This document shows, one piece after another, positions 1-7,680 of a stretch of DNA of 32,943 nt. This DNA comes from Methylococcales bacterium (GTDB taxonomy: Bacteria; Pseudomonadota; Gammaproteobacteria; Methylococcales; Methylomonadaceae). The DNA is taken from assembly GCA_030693155.1 (NCBI GenBank), contig JAUYBJ010000010.1, positions 1 to 32,943 on the forward strand. Direction: 5' to 3'. The notes under the pieces were generated by a model, which was not told where the DNA came from, searched no databases, and saw nothing but the letters and a program-made list of their open reading frames with translations. The stretch's first letter is position 1, and every line of letters begins with the position of its first letter. The translations under genes were made by a program, and so were the position numbers.

Positions 1-91
1 CAGCTTATTCGCTGACCTCTATTCGTCGGCGAGTATCACTCGACGGATGAGGTTGGGTGTGGATTGAAACAATAAATCATGAGGATTTGCT

Positions 92-334
92 ATGCCCTAT
101 ACACAAGATATTGTCGATGAACTGAATATGCTGGTTCGTTACAACTTAGAAACCACGCAAGCAGGCATTAAAGTACACAAACACGAAGCCGCACCTGAAA
201 TAGTCGCCGCCGTTAAACGTTTATATGACAAAGGTCTGACGACTCAAGAAGATGGCGGTTATTTAACGAACATGGGACATGAAGCCGCTGAACAGGCACA
301 AATGCTGTTAGGCTTGCTGCATCCCGCCGAGTAA
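92..334 (+). CDS. TIGR02647-type small conserved protein
   Basis: This is an 80-residue soluble protein opening with MPYTQDIVDELNMLVRYNLE and ending at TAA. The pattern of an early helical DELNML segment, a central APEIVAAVKRLYDKGLTT and a late GYLTNMGHEAAEQAQ resembles the short gammaproteobacterial family TIGR02647, for which DNA binding has been suggested. There is no signal peptide or membrane segment. A GAGG ribosome-binding site lies just upstream of the ATG. It sits alone on the plus strand, followed by an intergenic inverted repeat. The function is unknown; the family assignment is from remembered sequence character. Confidence 0.8.
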   Translation: MPYTQDIVDELNMLVRYNLETTQAGIKVHKHEAAPEIVAAVKRLYDKGLTTQEDGGYLTNMGHEAAEQAQMLLGLLHPAE

Positions 335-341
335 ATAGCGC

Positions 342-422
342 AAGGAGTGCAGAACCTGTTGCTGTGATACGAATGACTGCCAGTCATACCTCAAGCTAAA
401 AACAACCAGTTTTGCACTCCTT
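342..422. repeat. long-range inverted repeat enclosing a short palindrome
   Basis: AAGGAGTGCA (342-351) pairs with TGCACTCCTT (413-422), and the stem extends to 14 positions with one mismatch (342-355 with 409-422). A perfect 7+1+7 palindrome, ATGACTGCCAGTCAT (373-387), lies in the loop. That inner core is shared with three other hairpins in the window. The element follows the first gene and could act in its 3' end or in the leader of the next gene. Confidence 0.6.
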
Positions 423-468
423 ATCGCCTATCAACAGAGACCGATTTGTTACCTAAATCGAGACAACC

Positions 469-1041
469 ATGCAAAAAATTATCTTTACCCTCGCATTATC
501 CGTTGCCTTACTGAGCAATGCCCGCGCCTCCGAATGGCAGGACATGATGAAAGCGGCAACTGCCGCCGCTTCGCCGCAAACCAAAAAAGCCATTAATGAC
601 CTATTACATGGTCATAGCAAACTGCCGCCGCTGCAAACACCACAGAACAACCAAACCCTAGCCGCACCGCAATTGACCGATGTATTAATGCAGCGAGCAG
701 GCGTAACGCAAGATCAGGCGCAAGGCGGTCTGGGTGTATTGTTACAAATGGCGCAAAGCAAACTGAAAGCGGGAGAATTCGCCCAATTAGAACAAGCGAT
801 TCCCAATGTGCAAAATTTGTTAAGCAACCTCAGTCCAGAAATGCTCAGCAGTGTTGCAGAATTGGCAAGCGGTTCAGGCGGAACGATAAATAACCTGATT
901 ACCGTCGTCAGCCTGTTTAAACAACTGGGCATGACCCCCGAACAAATTCAGCAATTCGTGCCGCTGGTACTGGATTACGTTAATACCCAACAAGGCGCGA
1001 CTATGGCCAAGTTATTAGGCTCTGCCATTATCGGCAATTAA
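469..1041 (+). CDS. DUF2780 (VcgC/VcgE-like) secreted protein
   Basis: The protein has 190 residues and an N-terminal signal peptide (about residues 1-20, ending near NARA-SEW), so it is probably exported to the periplasm. A low-complexity, Ala/Gln-rich linker follows. Then comes a helical domain with QRAGVTQDQAQGGLGVLLQ and a C-terminal half rich in Gly, Leu and Gln (LFKQLGMTPEQIQQFVPLVL), typical of the DUF2780 family. No catalytic residues are evident and the function is unknown. It ends in TAA 23 bases before a strong bidirectional terminator shared with the convergent SmbP-like gene. Confidence 0.75.
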   Translation: MQKIIFTLALSVALLSNARASEWQDMMKAATAAASPQTKKAINDLLHGHSKLPPLQTPQNNQTLAAPQLTDVLMQRAGVTQDQAQGGLGVLLQMAQSKLKAGEFAQLEQAIPNVQNLLSNLSPEMLSSVAELASGSGGTINNLITVVSLFKQLGMTPEQIQQFVPLVLDYVNTQQGATMAKLLGSAIIGN

Positions 1042-1064
1042 CACTAAAAGCCGCTCGTACCACG

Positions 1065-1092
1065 AAAAACGCCCCAATAATGGGGCGTTTTT
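1065..1092. terminator. bidirectional intrinsic terminator
   Basis: A perfect 12-bp inverted repeat (1065-1076 with 1081-1092) has a 4-base ATAA loop, a GC-rich core and five flanking A/T on each side. It lies between two convergent genes and should terminate both. A near-copy of the same hairpin occurs at 23898-23926. Confidence 0.9.
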
Positions 1093-1129
1093 GTTTAAGC
1101 AATAAAATCGCAAAAAGAAAGGCGTTTAT

Positions 1130-1489
1130 TTATTTCTTGCCTGAGGCATCAAGATGCCCTACTGCTTCTTCGGCGGCTTTAGTGGCTGCGGGAGCGTGAC
1201 CTAACTCGCCTTCATCAATGGATTTTTGCAGTGAATCCGCGGCGGCATCCAAATGGGTTTTCTGTACACCTTTAGCTGATAAAGCTGCTGATAACGTGTG
1301 ATTTAAAGCCGATTTGGCGTGTTCGACCAACACGGGCGGATGCCCTGCTTTACCGTGTACCACCGCAGCATGAGCGTGTTCCAATGCGGTAGCCGTGTGT
1401 TCTTGTGTGGTGCTGGTATGTTCTGCGGTAAACGCAGTTGTACTCAAACACAGTAATAAACCTGCAACTACAGATGCTAATTTTTTCAT
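1130..1489 (-). CDS. SmbP-like small His-rich metal-binding protein
   Basis: The protein has 119 residues with a clear signal peptide (about residues 1-22, ending TAFTA-EH), then a helical mature part rich in His, Ala and Glu. His residues recur in EHTxT, LEHAHAAVVHGKAGH and LVEHAKSALNH, spaced as on one face of helices. This matches the small periplasmic metal-binding protein SmbP first described in Nitrosomonas europaea, which binds copper and other divalent metals. AGGAGA lies 5 bases before the ATG. It is convergent with the DUF2780 gene and shares its terminator. Metal specificity cannot be read from the sequence. Confidence 0.8.
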   Translation of the reverse strand: MKKLASVVAGLLLCLSTTAFTAEHTSTTQEHTATALEHAHAAVVHGKAGHPPVLVEHAKSALNHTLSAALSAKGVQKTHLDAAADSLQKSIDEGELGHAPAATKAAEEAVGHLDASGKK

Positions 1490-1724
1490 GTTTTTCTCCT
1501 CAGTATTATTTTGACTATCAAGATGTTGAGACCATTTTACTCAAGATAACAATGACTACTGCTTACACAGAGAACTCATGGTTCAACGCTCTAATTGTAA
1601 GCACCATTGAATTTATTTTGCAAGTTGCTGATTAATCTGACACTGACGTTCACATTTATTCCCCGATAGATTCCTTTTCTTTCCTTATTTGTTGCACAAT
1701 TCGCCGTTATCTTATGACCCATGA

Positions 1725-1741
1725 GCAACCGCAACGGTTGC
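1725..1741. promoter_or_regulatory. 7-bp dyad in the leader of the PqqD-like operon
   Basis: GCAACCG and CGGTTGC (7 bp, 3-base loop CAA) lie 22 bases before the ATG of the next gene. It may be an operator or a small leader hairpin. The rest of the 1490-1763 gap shows no gene. Confidence 0.4.
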
Positions 1742-1763
1742 GTAACAACACAAGGGGAAGGTA

Positions 1764-2009
1764 ATGAAAAATATACTGTTAGCAACAAAAAGACTGGCAT
1801 TATCCGAAAGTGGTTTCGTTTTTGATCCTGTTTCAGGGCAGAGCTTTTCCGTCAATGACACAGGCTTAGTTATCCTGCGTTTAGCGCAACACCAAGATGA
1901 TATTGAGCAACTGACTGAACAATTACTTGAACAATTTGATGCCAGCAGCGTGGAAATTAAACGCGATGTACAGGATTTTATTCACCGTTTACAAGGATTT
2001 TTAAAATGA
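1764..2009 (+). CDS. PqqD-like small protein (possible peptide chaperone or carrier)
   Basis: This is an 81-residue soluble protein. The order RLALSESGFVFDPVSGQSFSVNDTGLVILRLA followed by a helical FDASSVEIKRDVQDFIHRL is the pattern of short PqqD-family proteins: a beta-rich Asp-Pro/Gly-x-Ser-Phe/Asn-x-Thr-Gly core, then D-V-x-x-F-hydrophobic at the C terminus. Such proteins usually bind a peptide substrate for a partner enzyme. The ATG has GGGGAAGG upstream. Its stop codon overlaps the next start (ATGA), so it is translationally coupled to an ATP-grasp ligase. A role as the scaffold on which the ligase and decarboxylase act is inferred. Confidence 0.7.
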   Translation: MKNILLATKRLALSESGFVFDPVSGQSFSVNDTGLVILRLAQHQDDIEQLTEQLLEQFDASSVEIKRDVQDFIHRLQGFLK

Positions 2010-3070
2010 GCATCACCGTAGCCGTCACAGGTATGAATGCGCGTGCAGATAACCCCGGTCCGGGTTTGGCGATTGCACGCTGTTTAAAAGAATCAGCCAC
2101 CCCTATGCGCGTAGTCGGCTTGGGTTATGAAGCCTTGGACCCCGCGTTATATCACCGTGGTTTTGTCGATAGAGGCTATTTACTGCCGTATCCGTCCAAT
2201 GGTGAAGATGCGTTACTGGCACGCATTATTGAATTACATGAGCGGGAAAAATTTGAGGTATTAATTCTGTGTTTAGATGCCGAAATGCAAAGTTTTGCGC
2301 GTCTCGCACCGACCTTATCGGGTATGGGCATTCGTACTTTTGTACCGAACAGCCATCAACTCGCCTTGCGCAGTAAAGACCGTTTACCCGAACTGGCGAA
2401 AGAAATCGGGGTTGCATCACCTAAAACCCAAGCCATTTATCAGGCGAACTTTTTTCACAGCTGCAAAACCGAAGACTGGCAATATCCGCTGATGGTGAAA
2501 GGCTTATTTTACGATGCCAAAATGGCGTACAACGCCGATGAAGCGGTCGCGGCATTTCACCGTATTGCAGGTGAATGGGGCGTTCCCGTATTGGCACAAA
2601 GCTGGATTGCAGGTGAAGAAATCAATCTGGCAGGTGTCGGTGATGGAGAAGGCGGCTTAGCGGGTGCGGTGATGATAAAAAAACGCGCACTGACTGATAA
2701 AGGCAAAGGCTGGGCGGGCATCAGCATTCACGATGAAGAACTGCTCGCCGCCGCACACCGCTTTTGTGCCGTTACCAAATGGCGCGGCGGTTTAGAGCTG
2801 GAAATGTTGCGCGACACCCAAGGCGGTCTGCATTTAATTGAAATTAATCCCCGTTTTCCTGCATGGATTTATTTATCCGCAGGAGTGGGCTGTAACTTAC
2901 CAGAATTATTAGTACGGTTGGCATTGGGTGAAAAACTGCTGCCAACTCCACCGACACCCGCAGGCGTGCTGTTTATCCGCTACGCCGAAGAAGCCATCGT
3001 ATCATTAGCCGATTTTGAAAATATAACCGTGTGGGGCGAGACGCTACGCACAGAAGGAGCATTCGCATGA
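2006..3070 (+). CDS. ATP-grasp family ligase
   Basis: The protein has 354 residues. The N-terminal pre-ATP-grasp fold starts with a Gly-rich VAVTGMNARADNPGPGLAIARCL. An ATP-binding middle follows (PLMVKGLFYDAKMAY, then AQSWIAGEEINLAGV), and then the Mg/ATP-binding C-terminal stretch with GGLELEMLRD and LIEINPRFPAWI. The Glu and Asn of EINPR are the usual metal ligands. It resembles carbamoyl-phosphate-synthase-like carboxylate-amine ligases, which activate a carboxylate as acyl phosphate. It overlaps the PqqD-like gene and the PLP decarboxylase gene by four bases each (ATGA), so the three form one coupled operon. The substrate is unknown. Confidence 0.85.
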   Translation: MSITVAVTGMNARADNPGPGLAIARCLKESATPMRVVGLGYEALDPALYHRGFVDRGYLLPYPSNGEDALLARIIELHEREKFEVLILCLDAEMQSFARLAPTLSGMGIRTFVPNSHQLALRSKDRLPELAKEIGVASPKTQAIYQANFFHSCKTEDWQYPLMVKGLFYDAKMAYNADEAVAAFHRIAGEWGVPVLAQSWIAGEEINLAGVGDGEGGLAGAVMIKKRALTDKGKGWAGISIHDEELLAAAHRFCAVTKWRGGLELEMLRDTQGGLHLIEINPRFPAWIYLSAGVGCNLPELLVRLALGEKLLPTPPTPAGVLFIRYAEEAIVSLADFENITVWGETLRTEGAFA

Positions 3071-4452
3071 AAAATATCACTACTAAAAATCCATGGGTCG
3101 CCCCTGTCATCGTCCGTCATAATTCCAGCGGCATGAATAAATTCGGTGGAGTGCGTGACGCGCAATTCCGTGATGAAATTGCGGGCGTGTCGATTGCCGA
3201 ACTGGTGGAAAAATACGGTTCACCGCTGTTTGTGTTATCCGAAGAACATTTACGCCAATCGGTGCGCCGCATTAACCGCGCTTTTACCACTCGCTATGCC
3301 AAAGTGCGCCAAGCGTGGTCGTATAAAACCAATTATATCAACGCAGTCTCCGCCATTTTGCATCAAGAAGGCTGTGATGCCGAAGTGGTGTCCGAATTTG
3401 AATACGACAAAGCTCGCCGCTTGGGTGTGCCTGCCTCGCGTATCTTTTTTAATGGCCCGTATAAATCACGCGGCGCATTAACCAAAGCGGTAAGCGAAGG
3501 CGCGCGGATTCATGTTGACCATTTAGACGAACTGGCATTATTGGAAGAAGTCGCCGCCGAATTAGGCATTATGGATTTCCCTATCACTATTCGTTTGAAT
3601 TTTGATACAGGGTTTGCGGAAAACTGGGGACGCTTTGGTTTTAATTTAGAAAATGGGCAGGCAATGGAAGCGGCGCGGCGGATTGCCTCCAGTCCGAATT
3701 TAAAACTGACAGGTTTGCATAATCATATCGGTACTTTCATTACTGACCCGCGTGCCTACACCGCGCAAGTCGGCATCATGATTAATTTTATGAACAATGT
3801 TGAAGCGGCGACTGATTGCACGATTACCACGCTGGATATAGGCGGCGGTTTTGCCTCGCGCAATGCCATGCAGGGCGTGTATTTACCGCCTGAGCAAATT
3901 ACCCCGACTGCTGAACAATACGCCGAAGCCATCTGCGGCGCGTTGGCGATTGGACTCAAAGACCGTGAACAAAACGGCAAACCATTACCCGAATTGGTGT
4001 TAGAAACAGGTCGCGCGGTAGTTGATGAGGCGGAATGGCTGATTTCCAGCGTGGTGGCGAATAAACGTCTGCCAACAGGACAGCGAGCAATGGTGCTGGA
4101 TGCAGGCGTGAATATTTTATTCACTGCGTTTTGGTATAACCACGAAGTCCGTCCTGCGCGTCCTGTGGAAGGGATCCCCGAAGACACGGTGTTATATGGC
4201 CCGTTGTGCATGAACATTGATGTAGTGCGTCAATCGGTGAGTTTGCCACCGCTGAAAACAGGCGATTTATTATCCTTCTGGCCGGTCGGTGCTTATAACA
4301 ATACTCAATGGATGCAGTTTATTCAGCTCCGTCCTGCGGTGGTCATGGTGCGACAAAACGGACAGGTGGATGTAGTGCGCCGCGCGGAAACGCTGGATGA
4401 TGTGGAAGAGCCAGAAAACTTGCCGATAGATTTGCAACCTGATTTTTCTTGA
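3067..4452 (+). CDS. PLP-dependent decarboxylase, fold type III (DAP/ornithine decarboxylase family)
   Basis: The protein has 461 residues from the ATG at 3067, preferred because AAGGAG lies 7 bases upstream and it overlaps the previous stop. An ATG at 3031 lies inside the ligase gene and has no such site. The PLP-binding Lys is near residue 87 (WSYKTN). Other family signatures are GLHNHIGT, the phosphate-binding LDIGGGF, VLETGRAVV, GPLCMNID (active-site Cys from the partner subunit) and GAYNNTQW. The family decarboxylates diaminopimelate, ornithine, arginine or carrier-bound amino acids. The ATP-grasp/PqqD context argues against plain lysA. An acyl- or peptide-bound substrate, as with BtrK in butirosin synthesis, is inferred. 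Confidence 0.8.
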   Translation: MKNITTKNPWVAPVIVRHNSSGMNKFGGVRDAQFRDEIAGVSIAELVEKYGSPLFVLSEEHLRQSVRRINRAFTTRYAKVRQAWSYKTNYINAVSAILHQEGCDAEVVSEFEYDKARRLGVPASRIFFNGPYKSRGALTKAVSEGARIHVDHLDELALLEEVAAELGIMDFPITIRLNFDTGFAENWGRFGFNLENGQAMEAARRIASSPNLKLTGLHNHIGTFITDPRAYTAQVGIMINFMNNVEAATDCTITTLDIGGGFASRNAMQGVYLPPEQITPTAEQYAEAICGALAIGLKDREQNGKPLPELVLETGRAVVDEAEWLISSVVANKRLPTGQRAMVLDAGVNILFTAFWYNHEVRPARPVEGIPEDTVLYGPLCMNIDVVRQSVSLPPLKTGDLLSFWPVGAYNNTQWMQFIQLRPAVVMVRQNGQVDVVRRAETLDDVEEPENLPIDLQPDFS

Positions 4453-4496
4453 CAACTGTATCGTTCCCACGCTGGAGAGACTGTGAAAGTATTTAT

Positions 4497-4542
4497 GTGG
4501 GAGAGGCTTTAGCCTCGCATTCGAGGCTAAAGCCTCTCCCAC
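4497..4542. repeat. 21-bp stem palindromic repeat (GTGGGAGAGGC family)
   Basis: Arms 4497-4517 and 4522-4542 are perfectly complementary with a CATT loop. Each arm also contains a self-complementary GAGGCTTTAGCCTC, so alternate folds are possible. A diverged copy is at 12877-12922. Confidence 0.9.
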
Positions 4543-4644
4543 ATTATATAAAAACAATGACTTACAAAATTCAAAATTTGTTTTGTGGATTATTTTCATA
4601 ATACTTTCACAGCCTCTGGCGCGTGGGAACTATAAATACAAAGA

Positions 4645-4712
4645 CAGGAGTAAAACAGCTTTAGCTGTTTTCTAGCGAATCTCAGCCAATAGCTAACGCT
4701 ATCGGACTCCTG
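4645..4712. repeat. three-armed palindromic repeat
   Basis: The closing stem is CAGGAGT (4645-4651) with ACTCCTG (4706-4712). Inside are a 9-bp hairpin AAAACAGCT/AGCTGTTTT (4652-4671) and a 5-bp hairpin ATAGC/GCTAT (4689-4702). The cloverleaf-like layout suggests a mobile or structured intergenic repeat. It has no tRNA features. Confidence 0.7.
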
Positions 4713-4731
4713 CGCACTCAATTTTGTACTC

Positions 4732-4752
4732 GTTTCCACGCAGCGTGGAAAC
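4732..4752. repeat. short palindrome before the urea transporter
   Basis: GTTTCCACGC (4732-4741) and GCGTGGAAAC (4743-4752) form a perfect 10-bp inverted repeat around one base, 17 bases before the start codon. Related to the GTTCCCACGC pair upstream. As an RNA hairpin it could hinder ribosome access. Confidence 0.7.
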
Positions 4753-4769
4753 AGGAAATGTGAACAACC

Positions 4770-6905
4770 ATGATAACTCAACCTTCCATACGCACTTTTT
4801 GTCAGCACCTAGCCCAAGGTTATGCGTGGGTGTTGCTCATGCCCTCGACTCGCGCGGGCATGGTATTGATAGCGGCAACTTTCGCCGCGCCGCAGTTAGG
4901 CATTATCGGCTTGCTGGGCGCGAGTATTACCTTGTTGACCGCACGCGGTTTGCGCGTCACCGAGGAGTTGTCATCCGTTTATGTGTTTAACGGGCTATTA
5001 ACAGGGCTGTTTCTAGCCGCGCATTATCAAATTAATCTGTCTTTATTGCTGTTGCTGCTAGCGGTATGTGTGCTGGCGGCGTTGATAACCCATAGCTTGG
5101 CAAATGTGATGTGGCGATTTTCTCAGCTTCCTGTGTTGAGCTTGCCGTTTGTACTGGCGGCGTGGCTGGCACAATTGGCGGCAACGGGTTACGGCAGTTT
5201 AGCACCTATTGCCGATGCCAGTCATTTATCCACCAGTTGGCTGGACACTTTTTTAACCAGCGTGGCGAGTATCTTTTTTCAACCCAATCCCTACTTGGGC
5301 GGGGTGTTGTTTATCACCTTGTTCCTCACCTCGCGTACCTTGGCTTTTTTAGCGGTAGTGGGATTTTGTGCAGGTATTGCGTGGCATAGCGTATTAACTG
5401 GCTATGTCGCTATGTATGCCGCGCCCAGCTGGATTTTTAATGCGATGTTGGCGGCAATGGCAACGGGCGGTTTGTTTGTCGTGCCGAGTGTCGGCGGTTT
5501 GTTATTAGGCACGGTGTCCGCGCTGTTAGCGGCATTATTGGCGGCGGCAATCAGTCAATGCTTAGTGCCGATGGGCTTAGCTCCAATCGCGCTGCCATTT
5601 TTACTGTCAACGTGGCTGTGTTTGTATGGCGCACAACGCACAGGAAAACCCGCCTTGGTCGGTACACGCATCCAACTCCCCGAAAAATCCTTGGAAGATG
5701 GTCGCTTAGCCCGCACCCGTTTGGGCGATCCTGCCAGTGTGGGATTAACACCGCCGTTTATGGGTGCGTGGCAAGTATCGCAAGGACGTGATGGCGAACA
5801 TACGAACCGTGGCATCTGGCGTGATGCGTTGGATTTTATTGTCACGGAAAATGGACGGAGTTTTCAGGGGAACGGCGTAGCGGTAGAGGATTTTTTCTGC
5901 TTTGGTTTGCCTATCGTATCGCCGTGTTACGGGCAGGTGGTGCAGTTGCAAAACACGGTGATTGATAATGCGATTGGCGAGGTGAATTTACGCGAAAACT
6001 GGGGCAATTATGTGTTAATCCGTTTGTATGACGGTGCAACCATTTTACTGGCACATTGTCGCCAACACAGTATCACGGTGCAGCTGGGCGAATGGGTCAG
6101 TGCTGGACAAATACTGGCGCAATGCGGCAATTCTGGGCGTTCTCCACAGCCGCATTTGCATTTTTCGGTGTTGCGTTACGCCACCCCCGAAGCCGAAACG
6201 CGCCCGTTTCACCTGATGGGGGTGTTAGTGCAAGCTGAAAACAGCAACGCGGTGTTTCATCTGTGGGCAAATCCACAGCAAAACGATACCGTCACCGCCG
6301 CGTGGTATGGCGCAGTGCGTCCGTTATCGTTGCGCGTCGGTTTAGGTCGCAATTATCGGGTACGCGCTAATGGTGGGCAATGGCAATCATGGCAACTGAC
6401 TCCGCAACTCAATTTAGCGGGGCAGTTTTTATTGGTGTCCGAGGCAGGTGTGCGTTGTTGCTGTGAAGAAAGTGACGCGGTATTTGCTTGCTATGGGCGC
6501 GAAGGTGCTGCGGATGTATTTTTTGATTTATGGCTGTTAGCCGCAGGTTGTACGCCTTCGTCCGAACAGGCGAAACAGTGGCAGGACAGTCCGCCGACTC
6601 GCTTATTACCCAGTCGCTGGCAGTGGTTGATGTCGTTGTTATCACCTTATGCCACACAAATGACCGCGCACTATACACGCAGTTTTGATGATGCCGCCCG
6701 CGTGTGGCGGCAGTCAGGCGAATTTCAGTTATTAGGTAAACAGGTGATGAGCATCGAAACGGCGATTGTTGCCAATAACGGACTGACTTATTTATTAGCA
6801 ACCAGTGGCGCACAACGCTGGGAAATGGTGTTGGAAGGAGGTTTTCAAACAGGTGATACAGGTGTACCCGAACGTGAATGGGCAATAGCCGCGAATGCTA
6901 ACTAA
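4770..6905 (+). CDS. urea transporter fused to an M23 (LytM-like) peptidase domain
   Basis: The protein has 711 residues. Residues 1 to about 290 are strongly hydrophobic, with repeated Leu/Ala-rich helices and the paired motifs LPVLSLPFVLAAW and MGLAPIALPFLLSTWL, as in bacterial UT urea channels. Residues about 330-480 form an M23-like beta domain with LAHC (near 427) and HLHFSVL (near 461). The usual first zinc-binding HxxxD is replaced by a WRDALDF segment (near 349), so catalytic activity is uncertain. The rest, to 711, is of unknown fold. Such fusions are known in some nitrifiers and methanotrophs. It lies close to glnK-amtB, which suits nitrogen uptake. Confidence 0.85.
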   Translation: MITQPSIRTFCQHLAQGYAWVLLMPSTRAGMVLIAATFAAPQLGIIGLLGASITLLTARGLRVTEELSSVYVFNGLLTGLFLAAHYQINLSLLLLLLAVCVLAALITHSLANVMWRFSQLPVLSLPFVLAAWLAQLAATGYGSLAPIADASHLSTSWLDTFLTSVASIFFQPNPYLGGVLFITLFLTSRTLAFLAVVGFCAGIAWHSVLTGYVAMYAAPSWIFNAMLAAMATGGLFVVPSVGGLLLGTVSALLAALLAAAISQCLVPMGLAPIALPFLLSTWLCLYGAQRTGKPALVGTRIQLPEKSLEDGRLARTRLGDPASVGLTPPFMGAWQVSQGRDGEHTNRGIWRDALDFIVTENGRSFQGNGVAVEDFFCFGLPIVSPCYGQVVQLQNTVIDNAIGEVNLRENWGNYVLIRLYDGATILLAHCRQHSITVQLGEWVSAGQILAQCGNSGRSPQPHLHFSVLRYATPEAETRPFHLMGVLVQAENSNAVFHLWANPQQNDTVTAAWYGAVRPLSLRVGLGRNYRVRANGGQWQSWQLTPQLNLAGQFLLVSEAGVRCCCEESDAVFACYGREGAADVFFDLWLLAAGCTPSSEQAKQWQDSPPTRLLPSRWQWLMSLLSPYATQMTAHYTRSFDDAARVWRQSGEFQLLGKQVMSIETAIVANNGLTYLLATSGAQRWEMVLEGGFQTGDTGVPEREWAIAANAN

Positions 6906-6955
6906 AACACATGAATGCGTATTTTCAATTCTACTCAAAACAGGCTGCAAACATA

Positions 6956-7679
6956 ATGAAACAACGATTACTACTGCTGTGCTGTGCAACGGCGTTGACG
7001 ACAGCACAGGCAGAGGAAGCATGGAAAGTAAAAACAGCGGTACAGGGGACTTATTTGGGGTATGCCAATTCACAGTATCGTGACTCTCTGCATGAAGAAG
7101 GTGCGATAGTCTCGGCTGATTATTTGGACGAAGGCGGCGTGACGGTAGGTTATACCCATACCGAACTTAATTTTAAAAATAATCAGCCCAGACTCGATCA
7201 AAATGCCTATTTTTTTGTCTGGGCGTAAGCATTTTTATGTGGACGCATTGAAGGGAAAAATCACGCTACGCGCCGATGGACATTTCATTGATAACACCGA
7301 TCCCAACAATGATACCGATGATGTCAGTGTCGGTGCGACCCAAGCCAGTTTTACCAGCTACGACAAAAAATATTATGCCGACTTCGGGTATGCCTACAGT
7401 CATTACCAGAACAAGCTGCACGTTCAACAATACACGCCCACGGTGGGTTTAGGTTTATTTGAGGGCGATGGCTGGTTGCAGTTGCGCGGGTATTTTATTG
7501 AAACCTCTAACCCCGACCGCGCCCAAGGCTTAAGCTCCACCCAAGCCGCAGAGATTAAATACACCCATTGGCTGACACCTGACAGTGTCTTTAAACCCAG
7601 TAATTTACAACTGGGCGGACTGGTAGGCAGACGCTTTTATACGGTTGATATGTTTACTGGCTACTTCTTCTTAGGCTGA
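6956..7679 (+). pseudogene. frameshifted outer-membrane beta-barrel-like protein gene
   Basis: A signal peptide (MKQRLLLLCCATALTTAQA) is followed by alternating aromatic beta-strand segments (GTYLGYANSQYRD, VTVGYTHTELNF, YYADFGYAYSHYQ), as in an outer-membrane barrel. The frame breaks at a run of seven T (7210-7216). Removing one T joins QNAYF to LSGRKHFYVDALKGK in the next frame and restores one protein. That second frame stops at 7677-7679 (YFFLG-stop), probably before the natural C terminus. A possible partner is the urea transporter just upstream. The break may be real, reversible slippage or a homopolymer sequencing error. Confidence 0.65.
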
Positions 7680-7680
7680 T

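Larger units (their letters stand above)
4453..4769. other. gene-free intergenic patch of nested palindromic repeats
   Basis: No gene is supported here. An outer pair GTTCCCACGC (near 4463) and GCGTGGGAAC (4620-4629), plus CTGTGAAAGTATT (4481-4493) and AATACTTTCACAG (4601-4613), encloses a perfect 21-bp hairpin. A three-armed element (4645-4712) and another small palindrome (4732-4752) follow. These look like dispersed repeats inserted next to and inside one another upstream of the urea transporter. Confidence 0.8.

Noticed and set aside
35-70. CRISPR array
   Set aside because: Only one repeat-like end is present, with no second copy or spacing inside the window. Kept only as a low-interest observation.
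1438-1800. Short frames on both strands between the SmbP-like gene and the PqqD-like gene
   Set aside because: They overlap the signal-peptide region of one gene or the leader of the other, have no ribosome-binding sites and look like low-complexity noise.
3031-3066. Longer N terminus for the PLP decarboxylase
   Set aside because: The upstream ATG lies inside the ligase gene without a ribosome-binding site. ATG 3067 has AAGGAG and the ATGA overlap.
3756-4217. Long antisense frame within the decarboxylase gene
   Set aside because: The composition is that of a shadow frame, and the sense frame has full family motifs.
4645-4712. tRNA gene, because of a cloverleaf-like fold
   Set aside because: There is no 7-base acceptor/5-base T-arm layout, no TTCGA-type T loop and no anticodon loop. 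It is better explained as a palindromic repeat.
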